From: Glycomyces tenuis DSM 44171
GTDB taxonomy: Bacteria; Actinomycetota; Actinomycetes; Mycobacteriales; Micromonosporaceae
DNA length: 64,000 nucleotides
Reading direction: 5' to 3'
NCBI RefSeq assembly: GCF_000427885.1
Contig: NZ_ATYW01000017.1
Coordinates: 1 to 64,000, forward strand
Shown here: positions 51,777 to 59,098 of the stretch, one piece after another
How positions within the stretch are numbered: the stretch's first letter is position 1
Layout: each line of letters opens with the position of its first letter
Notes under the pieces: model-generated
What the model was told of the DNA's origin: nothing
The model's database searches: none
What the model saw: only the letters and a program-made list of their open reading frames with translations
Made by a program: the position numbers and the translations under genes

Positions 51777-51962
51777 GTGGCCGAAGTACACGACTGGCAC
51801 CTGCTCGACGCCGAGCGAGGCCTCGAGGTCCGCCAGACCACGCCTGATGGCGAGGGGAACTGCTGGGAGGTCCGATGCCCGGACGGGCGCGTCGAAGTCC
51901 TCGATGACGACGAGTTCGAGCAGTTGCGCTGCGAAGGACCCAACCCGAAGGGGCTGGACTGA
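51777..51962 (+). CDS. Small acidic protein preceding endolysin
   Basis: 61 aa from GTG 51777, with GAGAGGAG upstream. Small beta-rich protein (NCWEVRCPDGRVEVLDDDEF). ATGA overlap with the endolysin gene. Function unknown. Confidence 0.6.
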   Translation: MAEVHDWHLLDAERGLEVRQTTPDGEGNCWEVRCPDGRVEVLDDDEFEQLRCEGPNPKGLD

Positions 51963-53095
51963 TGGCGATGGGCTCGTCCTACATCTCCCCCGCGATCGAG
52001 CGGGTCTGGCTCGGCGCCAAGCAGACGATCCCTGGTGTCCGGCTCGGCGGGATCTTCGCCCGGAAACGCGGCTACCACAACACCCGCCGAAACAACCAGG
52101 CCTCCTGGCCTGGCGACTACTCGATTCGCCTGTCGATGGACAAGCAGGGGTCGGCGACGCTCGCCGCGGCGATCGACCTGACCATGTCCACCACGGAGAT
52201 GAAGAAACGCACCGCCTACCTGCGCCGGTCCGCGCTCGATGCGCGGGATGACCGACTCCGGTGTCTGCGGGAGTTCATCGGCACGCTCAACGGCAGGCGG
52301 GTGTTCTGCCTCATCGGGGGGAACGCCGGGCTCGGTGAGGGCCGCGGCGAGGAGGACTGGGGCCGGGATTCGTCCCACCTATGGCACGTCCACCTGAGCA
52401 TTCTGCGTGCATTCGCTGCGGACTGGGCTGCGCTCGAGGGCATCGTGTCGGTCCTGTCTGGCGAATCGTGGGAAGCGTGGATCGCGCGCAAGGGCGGCTC
52501 ATCGGTTTCCAACGTCCCGACTCCGACGCTCCGCGAGGGCGACTCCGGGCCGGACGTGGCGGCGCTGCAACGCGCGCTGAATGAGGCGATCGGCGCTGGC
52601 CTCACCACTGACGGCGACTTCGGCCCCGCAACGGCTGCGGCGGTCCGGGTACTGCAAGAGCGCGCGGGCATCACCCGAGACTCGATTTACGGCCCGGCTT
52701 CGGCGCGGGCCCTGGCTGACCTACTGGAGGACGATATGAGCTGGGATGAAAAGATTCCCCTGGTCACGGGCCAGGGCGTCAGCTATTCAGGTAAGGAGTG
52801 GCCGGCGAGTTTCGTGCTCGCGTCGGGCCATTACTACACGCTGAAGTACGGGCAGACCGTTGTCGCCGAGCAGGCGAAGCAGACCGCGCTGCTCCAGGCG
52901 ATCGCCGCGGGCCAATCGGGGCTGACCGAGGAGGCTATCGCCGCCGCGGTCGCCGACGGTGTCCGTGCCGCAATCCCGCCGGTCTCCCAGATCGCCGAGG
53001 CGGTCGCTGCCGCGATCGACCACGACCTGGACACCGCCGCGGTCGCCGAAGCGCTGCGGGAGGTCCTCGGCGGGCTCGACGGGTCCGGCGAGTAG
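51962..53095 (+). CDS. Endolysin with peptidoglycan-binding domain
   Basis: 377 aa. The N-terminal domain looks like a zinc peptidase-type lysin: GYHNTRRNNQASWPGDYSIR, DKQGSATLAAAIDLTM and HLWHVHLSI carry the His/Asp residues. A PG_binding_1 domain follows at about 190-250 (LREGDSGPDVAALQRALNEA, DGDFGPATAAAV). The C-terminal third is Ala-rich helical. It should cleave peptidoglycan at lysis. Followed by small membrane genes that are likely holins. Confidence 0.87.
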   Translation: MAMGSSYISPAIERVWLGAKQTIPGVRLGGIFARKRGYHNTRRNNQASWPGDYSIRLSMDKQGSATLAAAIDLTMSTTEMKKRTAYLRRSALDARDDRLRCLREFIGTLNGRRVFCLIGGNAGLGEGRGEEDWGRDSSHLWHVHLSILRAFAADWAALEGIVSVLSGESWEAWIARKGGSSVSNVPTPTLREGDSGPDVAALQRALNEAIGAGLTTDGDFGPATAAAVRVLQERAGITRDSIYGPASARALADLLEDDMSWDEKIPLVTGQGVSYSGKEWPASFVLASGHYYTLKYGQTVVAEQAKQTALLQAIAAGQSGLTEEAIAAAVADGVRAAIPPVSQIAEAVAAAIDHDLDTAAVAEALREVLGGLDGSGE

Positions 53096-53109
53096 TCGAG
53101 GGATGTGGC

Positions 53110-53379
53110 GTGACGGATGAGGCGATCGGCCGCGAGATCCGGCAGCTCCGTGACGACATCAAGGACGACCTCGGGGAGATCAAGGGCGAGCTGGGGAAGC
53201 TCTTGCCGCGTGAGGTGTACACCGCGCGGCATGAGGCGCTCACCCGCCGGGTCGAGTCGCTGGAGCGCGAAGCGGAACTCGCTGAGACACGCCAGACCGC
53301 GACCCGCCGGTGGATGGTGTCCGCTGTGGTGATCCCTCTGGTGTCGATGACGGTGATGATCATCCTGGCGGTGACATGA
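53110..53379 (+). CDS. Small coiled-coil membrane protein (DUF2746-like)
   Basis: 89 aa from GTG 53110. A charged helix (EIRQLRDDIKDDLGEIKGEL) leads to one C-terminal transmembrane segment (MVSAVVIPLVSMTVMIILAV). Resembles DUF2746 proteins placed in actinophage lysis cassettes; holin-associated by context. Confidence 0.7.
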   Translation: MTDEAIGREIRQLRDDIKDDLGEIKGELGKLLPREVYTARHEALTRRVESLEREAELAETRQTATRRWMVSAVVIPLVSMTVMIILAVT

Positions 53380-54071
53380 GCAAGCTCGCGAAACGCCGCC
53401 TCGGGGACTGGGCGTGGGTCGGTATCGCGGTCGTGATCGCGATCTTGCTGGCGTGGACGCTGACGCAGGTGCAGCAGCAGGCCGACCGGATCGAGGCCCT
53501 CGCTGCCGCCCTGGAGGCGGAGCAGCAGGCGACCGAGGACCGGGGTGAGACGCCGGTCGCGCCGGACCCTGACGAGTTGATCGAGGACCCGGACGCGGAG
53601 GGCCCGCCCGGTCCTCCTGGCCCGCCGCCGACCGACGAAGCGGTGGCTGCCGCGGTCGCGGAGTATTTCGAGCAGCACCCGGTCGAGGACGGCGAGACAC
53701 CCTCGCCCGCTGCAATCGCCGCCGCCGTCACCAACTATCTCGCCGAGCACCCACCGGAGCAGGGCGAGCCCGGCCCGCCCCCTACGGCGGGGCAGATCGC
53801 TGCCGCTGTCGAGGACTACCTGACCGTCCACGCCCCCTCCGATGGTGTGGACGGCGCGCAGGGTCCGCCCGGTCCACCGGGTGAGGACGGCGCCGATGGG
53901 GAGGACGGCCGGCCACCAACTCCCGAAGAAGTAGCCGCGGCGGTCGAGACCTACATCGAGGAGCACCCGCTCCCGCAATGCCCGGCCGGGACATCCGCTG
54001 AGGCCCTGACCGTATTGACCGTAGGCGCGCCGACCGAAATCGTCGGATGCGTCGTCCAAGAAGGAGAATGA
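53376..54071 (+). CDS. Membrane-anchored collagen-like lysis-region protein
   Basis: 231 aa from ATG 53376. N-terminal transmembrane helix (WAWVGIAVVIAILLAWTL), then a short coil and a long acidic Pro/Gly domain with Gly-Pro-Pro collagen-like triplets (GPPGPPGPPP, GAQGPPGPPGEDGADGEDG) between about 75 and 190 and three internal repeats of an AAAVxxYLxxHP motif. Unusual architecture for the lysis cassette; the external part might interact with the envelope. Function unknown. Confidence 0.7.
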   Translation: MSKLAKRRLGDWAWVGIAVVIAILLAWTLTQVQQQADRIEALAAALEAEQQATEDRGETPVAPDPDELIEDPDAEGPPGPPGPPPTDEAVAAAVAEYFEQHPVEDGETPSPAAIAAAVTNYLAEHPPEQGEPGPPPTAGQIAAAVEDYLTVHAPSDGVDGAQGPPGPPGEDGADGEDGRPPTPEEVAAAVETYIEEHPLPQCPAGTSAEALTVLTVGAPTEIVGCVVQEGE

Positions 54072-54072
54072 G

Positions 54073-54267
54073 ATGTCCGATACCACCCGAGCTGCGCTGT
54101 ACGGCGTCGCTACCGCGGTCCTGGCGCTGCTGTCGGTGCTGGGCTACGTGTCCGCTGACGAGCAGTCTGCTTACGCTGAGGCGGTCGCCCAGTCGCTGGT
54201 CGCGCTGGCGACGCTGATGGCTGCGGTGAAGACGTTCAAGCAGCGCGGCGACACCAAGGCCGAGTAG
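54073..54267 (+). CDS. Holin
   Basis: 64 aa. Two hydrophobic helices (RAALYGVATAVLALLSVLGY and AVAQSLVALATLMAAV) with a short polar hairpin and a basic tail, the layout of class II phage holins. It ends the late operon and a terminator follows, so it is the best holin candidate. Confidence 0.75.
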   Translation: MSDTTRAALYGVATAVLALLSVLGYVSADEQSAYAEAVAQSLVALATLMAAVKTFKQRGDTKAE

Positions 54268-54299
54268 CACTCGCCGCCGCGGGCGACCATCGCGGACGA

Positions 54300-54344
54300 G
54301 CCCGGTCGCTGCTCCCTCACAGGGGGTGGCGGCCGGGCGCTTTT
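54300..54344 (+). terminator. Terminator of the late operon
   Basis: GCCCGGTCGC (54300-54309) pairs with GCGGCCGGGC (54329-54338) with one G-U, followed closely by TTTT (54341-54344). It closes the structural and lysis genes. Confidence 0.75.
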
Positions 54345-54386
54345 CTGCGCTCTTGCGCGCCGTTGCACGCACTTATATGCCCACTA

Positions 54387-54479
54387 GTATCCCGGAGATT
54401 CCCGAGGTTTCCCGCCAATTCCCTACGTGCATGCAACACCATTACTTGCGTGTATGCATATTCCCTGGAAGAAATTCCC
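54387..54479. repeat. Helically phased TTCCC repeats
   Basis: ATCCC at 54389, then TTCCC at 54399, 54409 and 54419, each exactly 10 bp apart, so on one face of the helix. Two more TTCCC copies lie at 54461 and 54475. The exact phasing is typical of binding sites for a cooperative DNA-binding protein, such as an origin iteron, partition or transfer site. Confidence 0.65.
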
Positions 54480-54528
54480 AGCTCAATCAGGGTTTGTGTA
54501 GGTAATACATTTGCTTGTGTGCAACACC
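54428..54528. promoter_or_regulatory. Repeated TGCATGCAA / TGCAACACC motifs
   Basis: TGCATGCAA at 54428-54436 matches half of the palindrome upstream of the repressor (4878-4893). TGCAACACC occurs at 54432-54440 and 54520-54528. These could be extra repressor sites about 50 kb from the switch. Confidence 0.45.
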
Positions 54529-54543
54529 GGCGTTGCGCTGGGG

Positions 54544-54561
54544 TGTCACACCGGTGTGACA
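54544..54561. promoter_or_regulatory. 18-bp perfect palindrome (operator)
   Basis: TGTCACACC and GGTGTGACA form a perfect inverted repeat. Its outer parts TGTCnCAC...GTGnGACA match the palindrome at 62100-62118, which differs by one spacer base. Probably a dimeric repressor site. Confidence 0.65.
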
Positions 54562-54760
54562 TTCCGACGGGAGTCCATCCTTAATGCACGAGCATCGTCC
54601 GATGTCCCACTCGAGAGACATTTATCCTCCGTTCGTACGAGGCCGTGACAGCTCAACATGACGCGTCACTATATACGCCGCTCGGTGGTACTCTTATCCG
54701 CGCGGGCCGCGTTGCGCAACTGCCGCCCGCAACCGTCCGGGGTAGCTTCCGGGCGATGAG

Positions 54761-54795
54761 TCTCCGGCCCGTCCGTTTCCCCGGCGGGCCGGAGA
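54761..54795. other. Strong 11-bp hairpin in gene-free region
   Basis: TCTCCGGCCCG (54761-54771) pairs perfectly with CGGGCCGGAGA (54785-54795) over a 13-nt loop. No T-run. The rest of 54345-54950 is relatively A/T-rich and has no convincing gene. Confidence 0.6.
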
Positions 54796-54950
54796 AATCC
54801 ATCCGAGGGGAAGCGAAGGGGAAACACCACGACCCACACCCCACCTGGCGAGGCCAGGCCCCCAGAGACGGAGAAGCCCGCCGCGAGCGGTCACTCGACG
54901 ACGGGCAGAGATCTCCGATTGCTTAGGAAATTACTAGTTCAGGAGATGTC

Positions 54951-55766
54951 TTGAACCATACCATCGTTTCGCGCGAGGAGCCGTATCACGGTGATAACAG
55001 CTCGCCGTTCGACCAGGTCAAACACACCGACGAGCATGGCAACGAGAACTGGACCGGCCGGTCCCTCCAGCCGCTCATGGAGTACTCCCGCTGGGAGGAC
55101 TTCGCGACCGTCATCGAGAAAGCCAAGGATTCCCTGCGCCTCGTCGAAGGCCCCGAGCAGGCCGATCGTCACTTCGGCAAGTGCCGAAGTGACGGAGGGC
55201 GCTGGGGTAACCAGCAGATCGATGACTATCGCCTCACCCGGTTCGCCGCCTACCTCACTGCGATGGCCGGCGACGACACCAAGCGCGCCGTCGCCGAGGC
55301 CCGCATCTACTTCGCGGTCAAGACCCGCGAAGCCGAGGTACGAACCAATCTGACGGAGATCGAGGTGGCCCGCCGCTACCTCGCAGCACTGGAGTCCAAG
55401 CAGCAGCTTGAGGCTCAGGTGGCTGTCCTGGAGCCGAAGGCCGCAGTCGCTGACCAGTTCCTCGGCTCGGAGGACACGATCTACCTCAACGACCTCGCGA
55501 AGAATCTGAAGCTGACCAGGCACCGCCTGATCACGATCCTCCGCGACGAGGCGGTGCTGTACGCCGATGAACTCCAGTACCGTGCCGGCTTCGAGGACTG
55601 GTTCTGCGTCGAATGGGACTGGGTGTCCACGATCGGACAGCACAAGAAGGCGCTGAAGGTCACCCGGAAGGGGGTGCGGGCGATCTATGAGCTGTTGGTC
55701 GAGGGCGAGTGGATCAGCCCGGATCGGCGGCGCCCGACGCACGGGCCGCCCGATAACCGTCCCTGA
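54951..55766 (+). CDS. Phage antirepressor (DinD/KilAC type)
   Basis: 271 aa from TTG 54951 with AGGAG in front. The N-terminal half has the DinD-like antirepressor pattern (SPFDQVKHTDEHGNENWTGR, YRLTRFAAYLTAMAGDDTK, ARIYFAVKTREAE). The C-terminal KilAC domain follows (AAVADQFLGSEDTIYLNDLA, LTRHRLITILRDEAVL). Antirepressors inactivate phage repressors to allow induction. It lies 50 kb from the repressor, transcribed toward the leftward conjugation-like genes. Confidence 0.85.
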   Translation: MNHTIVSREEPYHGDNSSPFDQVKHTDEHGNENWTGRSLQPLMEYSRWEDFATVIEKAKDSLRLVEGPEQADRHFGKCRSDGGRWGNQQIDDYRLTRFAAYLTAMAGDDTKRAVAEARIYFAVKTREAEVRTNLTEIEVARRYLAALESKQQLEAQVAVLEPKAAVADQFLGSEDTIYLNDLAKNLKLTRHRLITILRDEAVLYADELQYRAGFEDWFCVEWDWVSTIGQHKKALKVTRKGVRAIYELLVEGEWISPDRRRPTHGPPDNRP

Positions 55767-55794
55767 CCTGGCTTTGTACTGACGCCAGTAAGAA

Positions 55795-55827
55795 GGCCCT
55801 GTCTCTTCGGAGGCGGGGCCGTTTCGT
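55795..55827. terminator. Bidirectional terminator with UUCG loop
   Basis: GGCCCTGTCTC (55795-55805) pairs with GAGGCGGGGCC (55810-55820) around a TTCG tetraloop, with two G-U pairs, and T-rich flanks on both sides. It separates the antirepressor from the convergent gene ending at 55831. Confidence 0.75.
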
Positions 55828-55830
55828 CGT

Positions 55831-56121
55831 CTACGGCAGCGGGTCAGGCAGCGCCGACTCCATACCCGGAACGTCCTGGCATGCCCCGCACGGCACCAGC
55901 TCATCTTCCTCGGTGTCAGGACCGATCCGCTCGGCGAGGCCGATCGGGTCGGTCCAGGAGAGGTACCCGGTGCTACCGCAGATGCGGCAGTTCTCGGACC
56001 CGGGGTAGGGGATCGGGATCTCGAAGCGGGCCTGAAGCTCGGCGGGGGGCGGCATGGGGGCGTTGTCGGTCATGCTGGTGTAACGATCGCAGCGCCCGCG
56101 CGGCACGGCCTCGTTCGTCAT
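55831..56121 (-). CDS. Small zinc-knuckle protein
   Basis: 96 aa from ATG 56121 (ATGA overlap with the upstream gene; ATG 56073 is an alternative). CRICGSTGYLSW and CGACQDVPG give two C-x2-C motifs. Last gene of the leftward operon starting near 62 kb. Function unknown. Confidence 0.6.
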   Translation of the reverse strand: MTNEAVPRGRCDRYTSMTDNAPMPPPAELQARFEIPIPYPGSENCRICGSTGYLSWTDPIGLAERIGPDTEEDELVPCGACQDVPGMESALPDPLP

Positions 56122-56483
56122 GTCTCGGGGTAGATGATCCTGGCCCCGCACTCCTCGGCGGCCCGCCACGCGACCAGTTGATGCCACTCCGCCGACACCA
56201 CCCGCTCCGGCCGGGACGCCCGATACGACTCGTCGGTCAGGTAGGTGACGATCGGGTTCTCCGGGCCGTGGACGGCGGCGAGGTCCGCTACCGTCTGGTC
56301 GGTGTAGGCGACGAGGTCGGCGAGCGCCTCAGCGTTCAGGCGGTAGATCGGCTCCCCCGCTTCCCATCTGGTGACCGTCCGCCGGGTGACCCCGATCGCC
56401 GCGGCGAGGCTGGTCACGGTGAGACCGAGGGATCGACGCAGGCAGAGCAGCCCAGCCCGGTTCATCTCCGACGGGTGCTGCAC
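56118..56483 (-). CDS. HTH regulator of the XRE/DUF1870 type
   Basis: 121 aa (ATG 56483, or 56465 for a start at MNRAGLLC). RRSLGLTVTSLAAAIGVTRR and TVTRWEAGEPIYRLNAEALA form a clear helix-turn-helix. The C-terminal part is helical with conserved-looking Trp. Could regulate the transfer operon. ATGA overlap with the next gene. Confidence 0.75.
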   Translation of the reverse strand: MQHPSEMNRAGLLCLRRSLGLTVTSLAAAIGVTRRTVTRWEAGEPIYRLNAEALADLVAYTDQTVADLAAVHGPENPIVTYLTDESYRASRPERVVSAEWHQLVAWRAAEECGARIIYPET

Positions 56484-56513
56484 TGCGGGCCCTTCCCATG
56501 TAGGTGTGTGGGG

Positions 56514-56798
56514 TCACGATAGCGCTGAGGCGTGTGAGGGGAAACCGCAGTCGTCGACCTCCAGGTCATCCACCGGCTCGGCGGCGGCCTCGAACGCGGA
56601 GGCGACCGCCCGAGCAGCGATGCCAGCGGGGCTCGTGTCGGTGTCGTCGAGGTCCAGCTCCACCCGGATCGTGGGCCTCCCGGCGAGGACGGCGGTGGCG
56701 AGCGCGCACAGCGCCGCCACGCGCGGGTCATCCGCGCCAGCCTCAGCAGTTTTCAGGTGGGTTTCGGCGCGGGCGGTGAGCTCGGTGTAGCGGGACAT
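56514..56798 (-). CDS. Hypothetical helical protein
   Basis: 94 aa. Ala/Asp-rich helices with an IRVELDLDDTDTSPAGIAAR stretch. Its ATG overlaps the TraB-like stop (TAATG), so translation is probably coupled. Typical accessory protein downstream of traB in AICEs, function unknown. Confidence 0.65.
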   Translation of the reverse strand: MSRYTELTARAETHLKTAEAGADDPRVAALCALATAVLAGRPTIRVELDLDDTDTSPAGIAARAVASAFEAAAEPVDDLEVDDCGFPSHASALS

Positions 56799-58789
56799 TA
56801 CGAGTCCTCTCGGGTGGTGTACCGGCCCGGCGATACCCGCCGGATGCGGCCTTGGCTGTGCATGCGGGAGAGGGTCGGGGCGATCACGCCCGGGTCGGCC
56901 TGGTCCCCGGTGCCTGCGAGGGCTTCGGCGATGTCGGCGGCGGTCATCCCCTCCGGGCTGCTGGACTGCTCCAGTATGGCGGTGATCGCCTCGGGGCGGC
57001 GTCCCTCAGACGGGCCATTGCTCAGGTCGAGGCCGTTCGCCTTGGCGATCGCTTCGAGCTGGGACCGGACCGCGTCATACACCTCCCCGCCCTCATCAGG
57101 GACTTCGCTGGTGTCGTCGCCATGGGTCAGGTAGGTCATCATCCGGTCGTCGACGAGCTGATGCCGGTTCGCGTAGGCAGCGCCCGCCGCGGCCAGACCC
57201 TCGGCCTCGGTGAGGCCACCCTGGACGAGATGCCGCCTGGCCCACGAGACATCGGCGATCGTCGCCCCATCATGCAGCCTGGGCTTCGACGGGTCGGTGG
57301 TCTGGATGTACGGCGCTTTCAGGTGGATCGGGTCGGCCTCGGACAGCAGGTAGAACTCGCCCCGGTGGTTGGGGACGGGGAGCTTGTAGTCGTTCGTGAG
57401 CCTCCCGGTCTCAGCCCAGTCCTTCGACCGGAACGCGTTGTTCACCGCGATGTTCGCAACGACATCGCCGCCGCGGTCGCCGAAATGGTCGACGGTCGAA
57501 CGCTGGGTGGCGAGGTGGACGTTGACATCGCCGGAGGCGGCACCGCGCAGCTTCATCGACGCCAGCTGGGAGGCGGTCACCCACTCCCCCGCGAACCCGA
57601 TCTGCTGCCGGGATTGGGCGACGAACGAGAACTCGTCGAGGAACACGATGATCTTGCGCCACTGCCTGCGGGACATAGGCTGGCGCTGGCGCCACCGTGC
57701 TACTCCCATGGCCGCGGCCATCATCGCGAGCGTGTCGGTCTGGCCGTGCGCGACCCAGTCGATCGGCGGCCGGAGACCGGTGTTGTAGTACGGCTCCAGC
57801 CACGGACCCACGAGGTCGTAGAGCTTCTGGACGCCACCGATCCACACGATCGCGTCGGTGCAGCGGGTGGCGTGCGCGAGCTTGAGGTTGATCAGGGAGG
57901 ATTTCCCGGACGTGGAGGATCCGATGTCCCTGGTGTGCTGGTCGAGCCGTTCGCGGTGCTCGCGGCCGTCGATCTCGACACCGACCAACGCGGGGACGGT
58001 GATGCTCGTGGGCGTGGGGTCGTCGACGTAGAGGATGACTTCGGCCATGAGGTCCCGGTTGGTGACGGTGATCGAGTAGGCCCCAGCGGCGCGCTCTTTC
58101 CGGAGGCGGACCCAGTCGGACTCGACGCTGCGGCCGGTGATCTCCGCCAGGGCGATCGCGAGCGGCTCCATATGCTTCTGCGTCAGCTCAGCCTGGGCGC
58201 CGGCCCGCTCGCCCTTCGCAAGGACGGTCTTGGACTGGGTGCGGACGCGGAACTGCCAGCCCGCATCGGACCGGAGCGGTTCGGCTCCGGGCAGGACCCG
58301 CACGAACCCGAGCCCGGCGCGCTTCAACGCGGCCTTGAGGACCTTCTCCTTGGTGCCGAGCAGCGCGTCGTCGTCCTCGGTCTCGGCGTGGGGCTTGGGC
58401 GGGGCGGTGGTGAGCCGCCACTCCAGGCCACGAGCGGACCAGTACACGCCGACGGACAGCAGCCCGAGCGCTATCACCATGATGATGCCGGACGTCCACG
58501 ACAGCGGCAGGAGCACGGCGGTGATCGTCCACGCCGCATACGCGATCGCCGAGGCGCTCGTCCCGATCCACACCTGCCTGCGCTGCCATTCAGCGGTACC
58601 CCGCCACATCGCGCACGCGTCGATGATGGCGTGACTGATCAGTACCGTCACCACCGCGAGCGCGGACGCGAGCGCGACCGCGAGCGGCATCCAGAGCAGC
58701 CCGGTCGCCCCTATGACGGCCAGTGCCAGCGACACGGCCGTGGCCGCGCCGACCCAGAACGTCTTCCACTCGATCACTGCCATCTCCAA
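56798..58789 (-). CDS. TraB/FtsK-like DNA translocase
   Basis: 663 aa, TTG start (ATG 58783 alternative). Four N-terminal hydrophobic segments lie within residues 10-120. The RecA-like motor has Walker A GSSTSGKS at about 290-297 and Walker B IIVFLDEF near 380-387. The C-terminus (PEAITAILEQSSSPEGMTAA, PTLSRMHSQGRIRRVSPGRY) is a winged helix like FtsK gamma or TraB, which bind DNA repeats. In actinomycete plasmids and AICEs this single motor moves double-stranded DNA between hyphae. Its presence after a full phage late region is highly unusual. Confidence 0.85.
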   Translation of the reverse strand: MEMAVIEWKTFWVGAATAVSLALAVIGATGLLWMPLAVALASALAVVTVLISHAIIDACAMWRGTAEWQRRQVWIGTSASAIAYAAWTITAVLLPLSWTSGIIMVIALGLLSVGVYWSARGLEWRLTTAPPKPHAETEDDDALLGTKEKVLKAALKRAGLGFVRVLPGAEPLRSDAGWQFRVRTQSKTVLAKGERAGAQAELTQKHMEPLAIALAEITGRSVESDWVRLRKERAAGAYSITVTNRDLMAEVILYVDDPTPTSITVPALVGVEIDGREHRERLDQHTRDIGSSTSGKSSLINLKLAHATRCTDAIVWIGGVQKLYDLVGPWLEPYYNTGLRPPIDWVAHGQTDTLAMMAAAMGVARWRQRQPMSRRQWRKIIVFLDEFSFVAQSRQQIGFAGEWVTASQLASMKLRGAASGDVNVHLATQRSTVDHFGDRGGDVVANIAVNNAFRSKDWAETGRLTNDYKLPVPNHRGEFYLLSEADPIHLKAPYIQTTDPSKPRLHDGATIADVSWARRHLVQGGLTEAEGLAAAGAAYANRHQLVDDRMMTYLTHGDDTSEVPDEGGEVYDAVRSQLEAIAKANGLDLSNGPSEGRRPEAITAILEQSSSPEGMTAADIAEALAGTGDQADPGVIAPTLSRMHSQGRIRRVSPGRYTTREDS

Positions 58790-58796
58790 TCTCGTA

Positions 58797-58822
58797 GCCC
58801 GGCGGCCAGTCGGCCGCCGGGC
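58797..58822 (-). other. 11-bp hairpin before traB-like start
   Basis: GCCCGGCGGCC (58797-58807) pairs perfectly with GGCCGCCGGGC (58812-58822) over AGTC. On the minus strand it lies between the upstream stop and the translocase start and could limit translation of the motor. Confidence 0.6.
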
Positions 58823-58828
58823 AGTGGG

Positions 58829-59098
58829 TTAGACCGACTCGTAGGCAGCGGCGGCCTGGCGGCGCTGCTCGGCGGTCTCCTCCAGGCGGGCGGCCTCGGC
58901 CAGGAGCGGCTCGGCGGCGGCGTCGTTGCCCTTCTGCTGCCATTCGTTGGCATGGGCGCGCAGGGCAGAGGCTTCCTCTTCTTTCGTGGTGGCTTCGGCG
59001 CGCAGCTTCTGTGCGGCGTCGCGGGTTGAGGCGCGGAACGTCTCGGTCGACGAGGCGTCGATCATGTGGGCGTACGGGTTATCGGTGCGGTCGGACAT
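58829..59098 (-). CDS. Small helical protein from internal start
   Basis: 89 aa nested in frame at the end of the Spd-like gene. ATG 59098 has AAGGAGAACC before it, a strong RBS. It starts MSDRTDNPYAHMIDASST and forms a charged helix (KLRAEATTKEEEASALRAHA). In AICEs a similar protein is a separate gene, so the upstream stop may have been lost. Confidence 0.6.
   Translation of the reverse strand: MSDRTDNPYAHMIDASSTETFRASTRDAAQKLRAEATTKEEEASALRAHANEWQQKGNDAAAEPLLAEAARLEETAEQRRQAAAAYESV

Noticed and set aside
54363-54584. 73-codon rightward frame in the repeat region
   Set aside because: Overlaps repeats and palindromes, has no RBS, and reads as compositionally random.
56852-59029. 725-codon rightward open frame over the TraB-like gene
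   Set aside because: The opposite strand encodes Walker A/B motifs and transmembrane helices; the rightward translation has no motif.
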